A stretch of 64,000 nucleotides of DNA, from positions 1 to 64,000 of the forward strand of contig NZ_JUHG01000011.1 of the NCBI RefSeq assembly GCF_000799715.1. The letters are read 5' to 3'. The stretch is from Martinezella rhizogenes (GTDB lineage Bacteria > Pseudomonadota > Alphaproteobacteria > Rhizobiales > Rhizobiaceae). Positions 28,825-37,458 of this stretch are shown here, piece after piece (the first letter of the stretch is position 1; every line of letters starts with the position of its first letter). Position numbers and translations under genes: made by a program. The notes beneath the pieces were generated by a model. It did not search any database. It saw only the letters and a list, made by a program, of their open reading frames with translations, and was not told where the DNA came from.

Positions 28825-29766
28825 TTATAATCCCAGGCGGAAAGTCAGCGGCGCGGGAGCGCGGTGATCGCAATCCAGTCGAAGAGAAGCGATGGCCGTC
28901 TGGATTGCTGCATCCGTTTCCGCCTCGACGCCGGTCAACGGCAAGCGCACATCGGGGTTCATATCCTTCATCAAGGCCAGTGCGTGTTTCACTGTCGCCG
29001 GGTCACTTTCGCGCAAGAGTGCGGTGAACAACAGCCGCAGCCGGCCCTCGATCAGCCGCGCCGCCGCCAGATGGTCACATCCAGCTGACATCTGCATGGA
29101 GTGGTAGAGACGCGGTACGATATTGGCGGCGCTGGAAAACGATCCGCGTCCACCGGCAATGGTGAAGGCAAGCGCCGTCGCATCATGTGTCGAATAGAGC
29201 CCGATCCATTCCGGCAGCAACGGCCGCCAGGCACCGATGCGCGTGACGTCGCCGCTGCCGTCGGCAACGCCGATGACGGTGGGGATTTCTGCCAGTCGCG
29301 CGACCGTCATTGGCGTCAGGTCGACGGCGGTATGGGAAGGAAGGTTATGGATGATCAACGGCAGGTCGGTACTCTCGGCTACCCGCTCGAAGTGATGGAC
29401 GATGCCCTTCTGGGTGGGCTTGGAATAATAGGGAAGGGTGACAAAGGCGGCATCGGCGCCAAGCTTTTCAGCCTGCTGCGTCTCCTCGATGGTCGTTGCC
29501 GTATCGTTGGTGCCCGTGGCAACGATGACCGGAACTCGCCCCTCCGCCAGCTCGACGCAGATCTCGATGATCCGCGCCCGCTCGGCTTCGTCAAGCACCG
29601 GTCCTTCGCCGGTCAGCGAACAGGCGAGCAGCCCGTCGATGCCGCTGAGCAATTGCCATTCTACGTGGGCCATCAAACCGACGCTATCGAGCGCGCCATC
29701 GCGAAATGGTGTGACGAGCGCGGTGATCGCGCCGCCAATGCGCCTTTGCAAGACCGTTTTCGTCAT
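28825..29766 (-). CDS. DapA superfamily protein lacking the Schiff-base lysine
   Basis: The product is 313 residues. It has the (beta/alpha)8 pattern of the dihydrodipicolinate synthase/N-acetylneuraminate lyase family: ITALVTPF at 14-21, LTGEGPVL at 51-58 and PYYSKPTQKG at 112-121. Where DapA has GIKEATGD, this protein reads GVADGSGD, so the catalytic lysine is A168, and the YNVPSRTG motif is HNLPSHTA. A normal aldolase mechanism looks impossible, and its function is unknown. A small membrane-protein gene lies 14 bases upstream, likely in the same operon. Confidence 0.85.
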   Translation of the reverse strand: MTKTVLQRRIGGAITALVTPFRDGALDSVGLMAHVEWQLLSGIDGLLACSLTGEGPVLDEAERARIIEICVELAEGRVPVIVATGTNDTATTIEETQQAEKLGADAAFVTLPYYSKPTQKGIVHHFERVAESTDLPLIIHNLPSHTAVDLTPMTVARLAEIPTVIGVADGSGDVTRIGAWRPLLPEWIGLYSTHDATALAFTIAGGRGSFSSAANIVPRLYHSMQMSAGCDHLAAARLIEGRLRLLFTALLRESDPATVKHALALMKDMNPDVRLPLTGVEAETDAAIQTAIASLRLDCDHRAPAPLTFRLGL

Positions 29767-29780
29767 GATCCAGTGGCCGC

Positions 29781-30008
29781 TTAGAGATAGTGCAGCACGA
29801 TGAAGAGCTCGAGGGCGCCAAGCAGCAGCCCGAAGGCGAACATCGCATAGAAGGTGCGCTTCTCGCGGACCTGCCGGTTGCGGAGCCGGCGTTTCGGCTG
29901 GACCTTGCCGGCAGGGGCGGAAGCGGCAACGCGATGGTGTCGCTTGTCGCTGTCGTGGACAAGAAAGCGGACGGACTCGGTCAGGTTGGGTGAATGTGTG
30001 TCAAGCAT
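29781..30008 (-). CDS. Small basic protein with C-terminal membrane helix, unknown
   Basis: The product is 75 residues from MLDTHSPNLTESVRF, after GAGGTAGACGCC. A basic stretch (KVQPKRRLRNRQVREKR) is followed by one membrane helix (FYAMFAFGLLLGALELFIVL), giving a tail-anchored look with the basic part in the cytoplasm. It sits 14 bases before the DapA-like gene. No family recognised. Confidence 0.6.
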   Translation of the reverse strand: MLDTHSPNLTESVRFLVHDSDKRHHRVAASAPAGKVQPKRRLRNRQVREKRTFYAMFAFGLLLGALELFIVLHYL

Positions 30009-30168
30009 GGCGTCTACCTCTGCATTCGACCCGGATGCTAACGCCGGTCGGCATAGGAAATCCATTCGCGGCAAGAGGCGAAAAAATAAGTGGGATATAA
30101 AGACGCGGATGCTTTGGAGGTGAGGCTGATGTCGTGGGCCAGTCTCGTGGTTCTAGGACGGGTGACGG

Positions 30169-31185
30169 CTACTCCGCCGCCCGCAAATTCTCCTGGTCCA
30201 ATTGCGTCACCAACGCCAGGATCGTCGCCGAGGTTGGCGTTGGCACGCCCGTCAGCTTGCCGAGCGAAACGACGGTGCCGACCAGTGGTGTGATTTCCAG
30301 CGCCTTGCCGGCCAGCAGATCCTGCAGCATGGAGGTGCGCACCGGGCCGATGTGACGGGAGCGCTCCAGGCGCTCCTCGATGGAGATCGCCAGGCGTGAA
30401 CCCAGGGCTTCAGCGACCGACTTCACCTCGTTCATCACCTGGCCGACCATGGCCGACAAAGCAGGGTCCGCCATGATGTCCGACATCCGCGCCCGTGTCA
30501 GCGCGCTGATCGGATTGAAGGCGGCGTTGCCCATCAGCTTGCTCCAGATCTCGTCGCGGATGCGCGGTGAGATCGAGATGTTGACGCCCGCCTGCTTCAG
30601 CAGGGCCGCGATCGCTTCGATGTCGCCCGAGGTCTCGCCGGACGGTTCACCAAGAATGAAATGGCCGTTGTTGCTGAGCTCGATTTCGCCGGGATTGATG
30701 ACCTCCGCGCCCTGATAGGCAACGCAGCCAATGATGCGTCGAGGGCCGATCACGCGCCAGAGATCGCCGTTCGGGTCGAGTTCCTCCATCTGGCGCTCTG
30801 CATGGCCGCTTTGCTGGTCCCGATGAAAATACCACCAGGGTATGCCGTTCAGGATCATCATGACGCGCGTGCCGGCATGCAGCAGCTTGGCAATGCCGGG
30901 CACCGCCGCGCCGAGCTGGTGGCCCTTTAGCCCCGTTATAACCAGATCCTGTGGCGGCAGTTCTGCCGCATCGGCGGTCGCCGTTACCTGAGCCACGAGC
31001 GGCTTGTCTGCCTCGGCTTCCCAGAGACGGATGCCCTGCTTGCGAATGCCATCCAGATGCGCGCCGCGTGCGATGACGGAAATGCGTGCCTGTTCTCCAA
31101 GCCCCAAAGCCAGTTTTGCCGCAATTGCGCCGCCGAGCGCTCCGGCGCCGTAAATACAGATATTCTTGAGGGGGGAGGATGTCAT
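30169..31185 (-). CDS. 2-dehydropantoate 2-reductase family (PanE/ApbA) protein
   Basis: The product is 338 residues. The Rossmann motif IYGAGALGGA is at 11-20, and the C-terminal domain has the family lysine/asparagine segment RDEIWSKLMGNAAFNPISAL. PanE makes pantoate for coenzyme A, but many bacteria carry several paralogues with other substrates, so the specific role is open. The Shine-Dalgarno GGAG lies nine bases before the ATG. Confidence 0.85.
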   Translation of the reverse strand: MTSSPLKNICIYGAGALGGAIAAKLALGLGEQARISVIARGAHLDGIRKQGIRLWEAEADKPLVAQVTATADAAELPPQDLVITGLKGHQLGAAVPGIAKLLHAGTRVMMILNGIPWWYFHRDQQSGHAERQMEELDPNGDLWRVIGPRRIIGCVAYQGAEVINPGEIELSNNGHFILGEPSGETSGDIEAIAALLKQAGVNISISPRIRDEIWSKLMGNAAFNPISALTRARMSDIMADPALSAMVGQVMNEVKSVAEALGSRLAISIEERLERSRHIGPVRTSMLQDLLAGKALEITPLVGTVVSLGKLTGVPTPTSATILALVTQLDQENLRAAE

Positions 31186-31448
31186 GGCCTTGATCTCCGG
31201 ATCAGTCGCGATTGGAGCAAATTAGGCGATCTTGATGATTTGGCGAGCGGTTTATTGAGGCCTGTGACAAAAATCGGGGCCTTTGCCGCCCGCCGCAGGA
31301 GCTTCCGGCGCGGCATTGCCCTTTCGGGCTATTCTTTACCACAATCCCGTTTTAACTTCGCCGGTACTGCTCTGGACCAGGGACAACCGGTGCGATATCG
31401 GTCTATCACTAGTCCTTCTAAAGTTGACGGTTTCGTCGGGGAAGATCA

Positions 31449-32897
31449 TTGCGTTTTGAAGCCTTAAACCGCCTTTGGGAGACCGTTCGGGAGACCAGCC
31501 ATGATTTTCGGGCCTCGACCGATGTGTTTCCCGTCGTCGATATAGAGAAGCTGAGCACGACGCTCAGCCTGAAAGAGAAGGGTGTGGCCGCTGGCGGGCT
31601 CAACCGGCCGGGGCCGAACGCGCAATCCCTCGACGAGACCGAGCAGCATGTCGTCGGCTGGGTCGAAGCGGAGAAGAAAAGCTCCCATCAGGTCCTTGAG
31701 GACCAATTCCAGACCTTCGACAGCCGCCTGCGCAATCTCGATTTCGAAGGGCAGTTCGGGCTGATCCGCCAGGCAAATGCGTCGAGCATTTCGGATTTCA
31801 AGGCGGAGGTTGCGAGCGGCGTTGATGAATTGCATGGCCTGCGCCGCAGTCTGAAGACCGCCGAGGATGAATTGGTGGACTTCAAGTCGAGGCACAAGTT
31901 GCAGCGCGCCGCGAAGATTTCCAGCAGAGCCGCCTGGGGCTTCAAGGTGGCGCTGATCGTCTTTCTCATCCTGATCGAGATGGTGATGAACGGCAGCTTC
32001 CTTGCCAAGGGAAGCGAGCAGGGTGTCGTCGGCGGCGTGACGGAAGCGGCGGCATTCGCCTTCCTGAACATCGGCGCGGCGCTGATGTTTTCCTTCTTCT
32101 GCGTCCGCTTCCTTGTGCACCGGTCGATTCTTCTGAAGCTGCTCGGGTTGCTTGGACTGGTCGCCTATGTTGCCGTGGCATTGGCGATCAATATCGCGCT
32201 GGCGCATTATCGTGAGGTGTCGGCAACCATTCTTTCCGGTGCCGGCGTGGAGGTGATGCAACGGCTGAAGACGGCGCCGCTCGGCCTGCAGGAGCTGAAT
32301 TCCTGGATGCTGTTTGCCGTCGGCCTGATGTTCTCGCTCGTTGCCTTCATCGATGGCTGTTACCTGACCGATCCCTATCCGGGCTTTGCCGGGGTGCAGA
32401 AGCGCCTCGACGCGGCGAGAAGCAGCTATATCGACCGCAAGCTCGATCTGATCGACGATCTCCGGGATATCCGCGACGAACATAATAGCAAGATCGAGGC
32501 GATCATCCGCGATCTCAGCATGCGTCGGCAGGAGACCGCCGCCATCATCGCCCACCGTGCCCGGACGGCTGGCCTCTTCGCCGAACATCAGAACCATCTC
32601 GAGCGCACCGCCAACACGCTCCTGACCATTTATCGCGAGGCCAATAGAGGCGCGCGCACGGAGCCGGAGCCGGCCTATTTCGCCTCCCGCTATCAGCTTG
32701 AGCGGCTGGTGCCGGTGCTGCATAGCAACGAGGAGTGGGACGACAAATTGCTTGGCGAACGCATCCAGAGCGCGCAGGCCGAATTGAGTGAGCAGATCAA
32801 GCGGATCGGCGACGAATTCGAGAGCGCCATCGAGAAGTATCACAAGCTCGACAATCTTTTCCCGGAGAGCACCATTGGCGCGACGCAAGCGGCGTAG
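31449..32897 (+). CDS. Four-helix membrane protein with two coiled-coil arms (gene A of the 31-36 kb system)
   Basis: The product is 482 residues with a TTG start after GGGGAAG; the first in-frame ATG is not until residue 178, so the TTG is well supported. Residues 60-160 are helical and charged. Four membrane helices lie at about 163-186, 198-224, 228-252 and 284-306. Residues 315-465 form a long second helical region. I do not recognise a family; the layout is loosely DUF4407-like. Its last 23 bases overlap gene B. It is probably a membrane scaffold of the complex encoded by the four genes. Confidence 0.8.
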   Translation: MRFEALNRLWETVRETSHDFRASTDVFPVVDIEKLSTTLSLKEKGVAAGGLNRPGPNAQSLDETEQHVVGWVEAEKKSSHQVLEDQFQTFDSRLRNLDFEGQFGLIRQANASSISDFKAEVASGVDELHGLRRSLKTAEDELVDFKSRHKLQRAAKISSRAAWGFKVALIVFLILIEMVMNGSFLAKGSEQGVVGGVTEAAAFAFLNIGAALMFSFFCVRFLVHRSILLKLLGLLGLVAYVAVALAINIALAHYREVSATILSGAGVEVMQRLKTAPLGLQELNSWMLFAVGLMFSLVAFIDGCYLTDPYPGFAGVQKRLDAARSSYIDRKLDLIDDLRDIRDEHNSKIEAIIRDLSMRRQETAAIIAHRARTAGLFAEHQNHLERTANTLLTIYREANRGARTEPEPAYFASRYQLERLVPVLHSNEEWDDKLLGERIQSAQAELSEQIKRIGDEFESAIEKYHKLDNLFPESTIGATQAA

Positions 32898-33693
32898 CCG
32901 GAGCGGCGGCTCGGCGGGTCTGATCATCGCAACGGTATGCCTTGCCGTCCTGTCGCTCGGCATCGTCGGCGCTTATGGCTGGCTGCGCTACAAGGCGAAT
33001 GCCAATGTTGCGGTCGATCAGGCATCGCTTTGCCCGGTGGACGGACCGAAATCGGAAACGGCAATCCTGCTCGACGTCACCGATCCGATTTCGGATACGA
33101 CGGCGCTCGACCTGCGCAACCAGTTCCAGAAGATCGTCGCCGACGTGCCCGTCGGCGGCGCAATCGACATCTACGCGCTGACAGCGAAGGAGGGCGAGCT
33201 TATCCAGACCTTCCACGGCTGCAATCCCGGAAGCGGCGCCAACGTCGATGAATGGACCAGCAATCCGCGGCTGGCGCAGGCCCGTTGGGAGAAAGGCTTC
33301 CAGAAGCCGCTTGCCGATATCGCTGGCAAGCTGAGCGTCGGCGAGGCGGGCAAGCTATCGCCGATCATGGCCGCGATCCAGAAGATCAACCTGGAGGTCT
33401 TCGCGAGCGCTACCCCGGGTACGCCGAAGCACCTCTACATCGCGTCCGACATGCTGGAGCACACCGACGCCTTCTCGAACTATCGCGATGGCGCTTCTTA
33501 TCCGAAATTTCAGGCGAGCCCCGCGCGCGACAAGTACCGGACATCACTGGATGGTGTCATGATCAGGATCCTTGCCTTTCAAAGGCCGAATACGAAGTTC
33601 AGCATGGAGGATCTTGCGAATTTCTGGGCGCAGTGGATCAAGAACAACAATGGCTATTTCGACGGCTTCGTTCGATTGGAAGGGATACGCTGA
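32875..33693 (+). CDS. Membrane-tethered vWA-like protein (gene B)
   Basis: The product is 272 residues from a TTG at 32875 with CCGGAGAG upstream, starting inside gene A. The next in-frame ATG comes after residue 160. A basic N-terminus is followed by a membrane helix at about 14-37, then a domain opening ETAILLDVTDPISDTTALDL (D67-V-T-D70), with PKHLYIASDMLEHT at 185-197. Strand-D-x-T/S followed by a later strand with S-D resembles a von Willebrand A metal site. The domain is probably outside the cytoplasm. The stop overlaps gene C (TGATG). Confidence 0.75.
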   Translation: MARRKRRSRSGGSAGLIIATVCLAVLSLGIVGAYGWLRYKANANVAVDQASLCPVDGPKSETAILLDVTDPISDTTALDLRNQFQKIVADVPVGGAIDIYALTAKEGELIQTFHGCNPGSGANVDEWTSNPRLAQARWEKGFQKPLADIAGKLSVGEAGKLSPIMAAIQKINLEVFASATPGTPKHLYIASDMLEHTDAFSNYRDGASYPKFQASPARDKYRTSLDGVMIRILAFQRPNTKFSMEDLANFWAQWIKNNNGYFDGFVRLEGIR

Positions 33694-34673
33694 TGGCCGA
33701 GGCTGAGGCAAGGTTCGCCATGCGCGACTACGGGCCGATGGTCCTCTTTGCCTCCACCACCGTCGGCGGCATGATCTTCATCTGGACATCGAAGCTTTTG
33801 GACTGGCCGCTGCCGGTTGTCACCGGCGTGCCGCTGTTGCTGATGGCGATCTATTTCGTCGCTTCGCTGGCCTTCGCCGGGTTCCGCCTCCAGAACGAGC
33901 AGACGGGCGACAATCTCTACTACATGGGCTTCCTGTTCACCCTGTCGAGCCTGGGTGTCTCGCTCTATCTTTTCGCCGGCGAGACCTCGATCGAGACGAT
34001 CGTGCGCAATTTCGGCATCGCCGTCACCTCGACCATCGCTGGCGTGACACTGCGCATTTTCTTCAACCAGATGCGGCGCGATCCGATCGACATCGAGCGC
34101 AGTACGCGCCATGAACTGGCCGAGATGACGCGGCGTGTGCGTACGGAACTTGATGCTTCCTCGCGCGAATTCTCCCACTATCGGCGCGTCAGCCAGCAAA
34201 TGTTGTCGGAGGGGTTCGAGGAGATCGGGCGCCAGGCCGAGCGCAACGGCGAGGAGATCCAGAAGATCCTCGAGGTCCTGGCGAAACAGGCGGTCAAGCC
34301 GATCAATGAGGCGGCGGCGCAGCTCACTGAAACGACCTCTCAACTATCCGAGATCATCGGCAAATTCGGCACCGCCGTCGAAACCGTCGGCAAAAAGCTC
34401 GAGGATATCCGCGCGCCGGAAGACGTGGTCCGGGCCGAGCTTGCGCCGGCCATCGCCGCCATCAAGGACCTGGCCGAGGCACAATTACAGCCGCTGCGGA
34501 ATATCGAGCGGACGCTGAGCCGGATCGCCGATCTGCCGGGACGGCCATTATCGCCGGAGCTCAAATTGGTCGATCAGCAGCCGGAGAAAATATCCGGTGC
34601 CGAGGCTGTGTCCGCGCATAAGGAGGCGCTCTCCGGGACGGTGGGGCGCAAACGTCGGTGGCATCTATGGTGA
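33693..34673 (+). CDS. MotA/ExbB-like membrane protein with coiled-coil tail (gene C)
   Basis: The product is 326 residues. Four membrane helices lie at about 13-31, 40-63, 75-95 and 101-124. The last pair (YYMGFLFTLSSLGVSLYLF, then FGIAVTSTIAGVTLRIFF) has the small-residue and threonine pattern of MotA/TolQ/ExbB channels. A helical coiled-coil tail of about 150 residues follows (130-280). This is the layout of ZorA. The ATG shares a base with the gene B stop and the gene ends inside the start of gene D. The family assignment is inference from pattern. Confidence 0.7.
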   Translation: MAEAEARFAMRDYGPMVLFASTTVGGMIFIWTSKLLDWPLPVVTGVPLLLMAIYFVASLAFAGFRLQNEQTGDNLYYMGFLFTLSSLGVSLYLFAGETSIETIVRNFGIAVTSTIAGVTLRIFFNQMRRDPIDIERSTRHELAEMTRRVRTELDASSREFSHYRRVSQQMLSEGFEEIGRQAERNGEEIQKILEVLAKQAVKPINEAAAQLTETTSQLSEIIGKFGTAVETVGKKLEDIRAPEDVVRAELAPAIAAIKDLAEAQLQPLRNIERTLSRIADLPGRPLSPELKLVDQQPEKISGAEAVSAHKEALSGTVGRKRRWHLW

Positions 34674-35680
34674 TACGCGCCACGGACGCCAAGCCGAAGC
34701 TGGAACATAAGGGCTATAATCGCGGCCTCATCCTCGGCTTGACCATGGCCGAATCCATGCTGCTGCTGGTCTTCTGCCTGCTGCTGGTCGCGGCGGCAAT
34801 GATTTCGCAGGAGCGGAGCCAACGCCATGAGGCAGAGCGCAAATTGAAGGAGGCGGAGCAGCAGCTTGTTCTTCTGGAGCAGAAGCGATCCGAACAAAGT
34901 TGGCTCATCGTGCAACTGCAAAAGCAGCTTAAGTCGGGTGACCTTTCGCCGGCGGATCAGGCGAAGCTGGAAAAGGAATGGCGCGAGCTGGTCCTGGCGC
35001 GCGAGACACTGGACAGTCTCAACGCGGAGGGAACGACATCAGAGGATCTGCGCGAACTTGCCAAGGTTGGCGAGGTGTTAAAGCAGCATGGTGTCGATCT
35101 TGCAAAAGCGCCCGACGAGGTGAACAAGCTCCTGGCGGGAGGGCTTGGCGGGACGGCCCCCCACGAGTGGCCGCCGATCATCAATCTCGAGGACGTCAGG
35201 ACGAACTATTTCCAGTCGGGCAGCACTGAATTGACCAAGACCTTCGTGCAGTTGCTCGACACCACGGTTGTCAATGAGATTGCCGGCAATCTGAGCGCCT
35301 ATGGAGCCAACATTGTCGAGGTGATCGGCCATACGGACGAACAGCCGGTAGCACGAAGAACCTCCAATCTCGACGATACGCTGATCGGCGCCATGGATGG
35401 CAGGTTGCCAATATCGGCCGTCGCGCCGGCCGACAATGCCGGGCTGGGGCTGGCGCGTGCCATCGCCGTCGCCAATGTGCTGAAGGCCAATCCCAAGCTG
35501 AAGAATGCCACGATACTGCCGATGTCAGCCGCCCAGCTGATCCTGCCGGGCGATACGATCTCGGCGGGGCAGGCGGGTGCGGTGGAAACCCGCCGCCGCA
35601 TCGAGATCCGTGTGCGCGGCAGGACGACGCCGGTCGCCGTGATAGATGGCACTGCAGCGCTGCCCGTCAACCTGCACTGA
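34667..35680 (+). CDS. MotB/OmpA-like protein (gene D)
   Basis: The product is 337 residues from the ATG at 34667; GTG codons at 34658 and 34670 are alternatives. A single membrane helix at about 20-44 begins LTMAESMLLLVFCLLLV and carries an acidic residue, E29, where MotB has its proton-binding aspartate. A coiled coil follows (46-115), then an OmpA-like peptidoglycan-binding domain at about 175-315 with FQSGSTEL, VIGHTDEQP, LGLARAIAVANVL and ETRRRIEIRV. It would form the stator rod with gene C. Confidence 0.8.
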   Translation: MVIRATDAKPKLEHKGYNRGLILGLTMAESMLLLVFCLLLVAAAMISQERSQRHEAERKLKEAEQQLVLLEQKRSEQSWLIVQLQKQLKSGDLSPADQAKLEKEWRELVLARETLDSLNAEGTTSEDLRELAKVGEVLKQHGVDLAKAPDEVNKLLAGGLGGTAPHEWPPIINLEDVRTNYFQSGSTELTKTFVQLLDTTVVNEIAGNLSAYGANIVEVIGHTDEQPVARRTSNLDDTLIGAMDGRLPISAVAPADNAGLGLARAIAVANVLKANPKLKNATILPMSAAQLILPGDTISAGQAGAVETRRRIEIRVRGRTTPVAVIDGTAALPVNLH

Positions 35681-35697
35681 ACGGTTTTCCCCTTGAC

Positions 35698-37320
35698 CTA
35701 GCTATGCAGGCCGGGCGCCTCATGGCCGGTGCGTGCCACATATTCCGTATAGCCGCCACCGTATTGGTGAACGCCCTCGGGCGTCAGCTCAAGCACGCGG
35801 TTGGAGAGTTCTGCGAGGAAATGCCGGTCATGCGAGACGAACAGCATGGTGCCTTCGTATTGCGACAGCGCCTTGATGAGCATTTCCTTGGTGTCGAGGT
35901 CCAGATGGTTCGTGGGTTCGTCAAGCACGAGGAGGTTGGGCGGATTGAAGAGCATGATCGCCATCACCAGACGCGCCTTCTCGCCGCCCGACAAAACCCG
36001 GCATCTCTTCTCGACATCGTCGCCGGAAAACCCAAAGCATCCCGCGAGTGCGCGTAGTGATCCCTGGCCCGCCTGCGGGAAATCATGTTCGAGCTGCTGG
36101 AACACGGTGCGTTCACCGTCGAGAAGATCCATGGCGTGCTGGGCGAAATAGCCCATCTTGACGCTAGCGCCCAAGGCAACGCTGCCTTCGTCCGGCTGAG
36201 TCGAGCCGGCAACCAGCTTCAGCAGGGTGGATTTGCCGGCGCCGTTGATGCCCATGATGCACCAGCGCTCCTTGCGCCGCACCATGAAGTCCAGCCCTTC
36301 ATAGATGACCCGGCTGCCGTATTTCTTGTGGACGTTCTTCAGGTTGACCACGTCTTCGCCGGAGCGTGGTGCTGGCTGGAATTCGAAAGCGACCGTCTGG
36401 CGGCGCTTGGGCGGCTCCACCCGGTCGATCTTTTCCAGCTTCTTGACGCGGCTCTGCACCTGCGAAGCATGCGAGGCGCGCGCCTTGAAACGCTCGATGA
36501 ATTTGATTTCCTTGGCAAGCATTGCCTGCTGACGCTCGAATTGCGCCTGCTGCTGCTTCTCGTTCTGTGCCCGCTGCTGTTCGTAGAACTCGTAGTCGCC
36601 CGAATAGCTCGTCAGCGAGCCAGCGTCGATTTCGATGATCTTGGTGACGATGCGGTTCATGAACTCGCGGTCGTGCGAGGTCATCAGCAGCGCGCCCTCA
36701 TAACCTTTCAGGAATTCCTCGAGCCAGATGAGGCTTTCGAGATCCAGATGGTTGCTCGGCTCGTCGAGCAGCATGACATCGGGGCGCATGAGCAAAATGC
36801 GGGCGAGCGCCACGCGCATCTTCCAGCCGCCCGACAGTCCGCCGACGTCGCCATCCATCATCTCCTCGGTGAAGCTCAAGCCCGCCAGGACTTCGCGAGC
36901 GCGCCCCTCAAGCGCATAGCCGTCCAGCTCCTCGTAGCGCGCCTGCACTTCGCCGTAGCGCTCGATGATCTGGTCCATGTTGTCGGCCTGATCGGGATCG
37001 ATCATGGCGGCCTCGAGATCGCGCAGTTCAGCGGCGACGATGCTGACCGGACCTGCGCCCTCCATCACCTCCGAGACGGCGCTGCGGCCTTCCATCTCGC
37101 CGACATCCTGGTTGAAGTAGCCGATGGTGACGCCCTTGTCTGCGGACACCTGGCCTTCGTCGGGGAGCTCCTGTCCGGTGATCATCCGGAACAGCGTCGT
37201 CTTGCCGGCCCCATTGGGACCGACGAGCCCGACGCTCTCGCCCCTGTTGAGCGCTGCGGACGCCTCGATGAAGAGGATGCGGTGGCTGTTCTGCTTACTG
37301 ATATTTTCGATACGGATCAT
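35698..37320 (-). CDS. ABC-F family ATPase
   Basis: The product is 540 residues from MIRIENISKQNSHR; the frame upstream of this is not family-like. Two ABC cassettes lie on one chain without membrane helices: Walker A GPNGAGKT at 34-41 and GINGAGKS in the second half, with LSGG signatures in both (GLSGGWKM, VLSGGEKA). The inter-domain linker is charged and glutamine-rich. ABC-F proteins act on the ribosome (EttA, Uup, YbiT). The exact subgroup is not resolved by eye. It is convergent with gene D at 17 bases. Confidence 0.92.
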   Translation of the reverse strand: MIRIENISKQNSHRILFIEASAALNRGESVGLVGPNGAGKTTLFRMITGQELPDEGQVSADKGVTIGYFNQDVGEMEGRSAVSEVMEGAGPVSIVAAELRDLEAAMIDPDQADNMDQIIERYGEVQARYEELDGYALEGRAREVLAGLSFTEEMMDGDVGGLSGGWKMRVALARILLMRPDVMLLDEPSNHLDLESLIWLEEFLKGYEGALLMTSHDREFMNRIVTKIIEIDAGSLTSYSGDYEFYEQQRAQNEKQQQAQFERQQAMLAKEIKFIERFKARASHASQVQSRVKKLEKIDRVEPPKRRQTVAFEFQPAPRSGEDVVNLKNVHKKYGSRVIYEGLDFMVRRKERWCIMGINGAGKSTLLKLVAGSTQPDEGSVALGASVKMGYFAQHAMDLLDGERTVFQQLEHDFPQAGQGSLRALAGCFGFSGDDVEKRCRVLSGGEKARLVMAIMLFNPPNLLVLDEPTNHLDLDTKEMLIKALSQYEGTMLFVSHDRHFLAELSNRVLELTPEGVHQYGGGYTEYVARTGHEAPGLHS

Positions 37321-37458
37321 ATTGTCTACGCGAGGCCCGAAGAGAGAGATTTTGGCGCCCTTATGCCATGTGTCTCTCGGTCTGTCCCAGGTTTTCAGCT
37401 CTATGATCAGTCGAAAATCGCCACCGATACGGGAAGAGCACAATCGGTCGGGCTGCTG

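Noticed and set aside
31449-35680. A canonical Zorya defence system
   Set aside because: Only ZorA/ZorB-like features are present. There is no helicase/nuclease ZorD, no ZorC and no ZorE, and genes A and B are not Zorya components, so only a resemblance is claimed.
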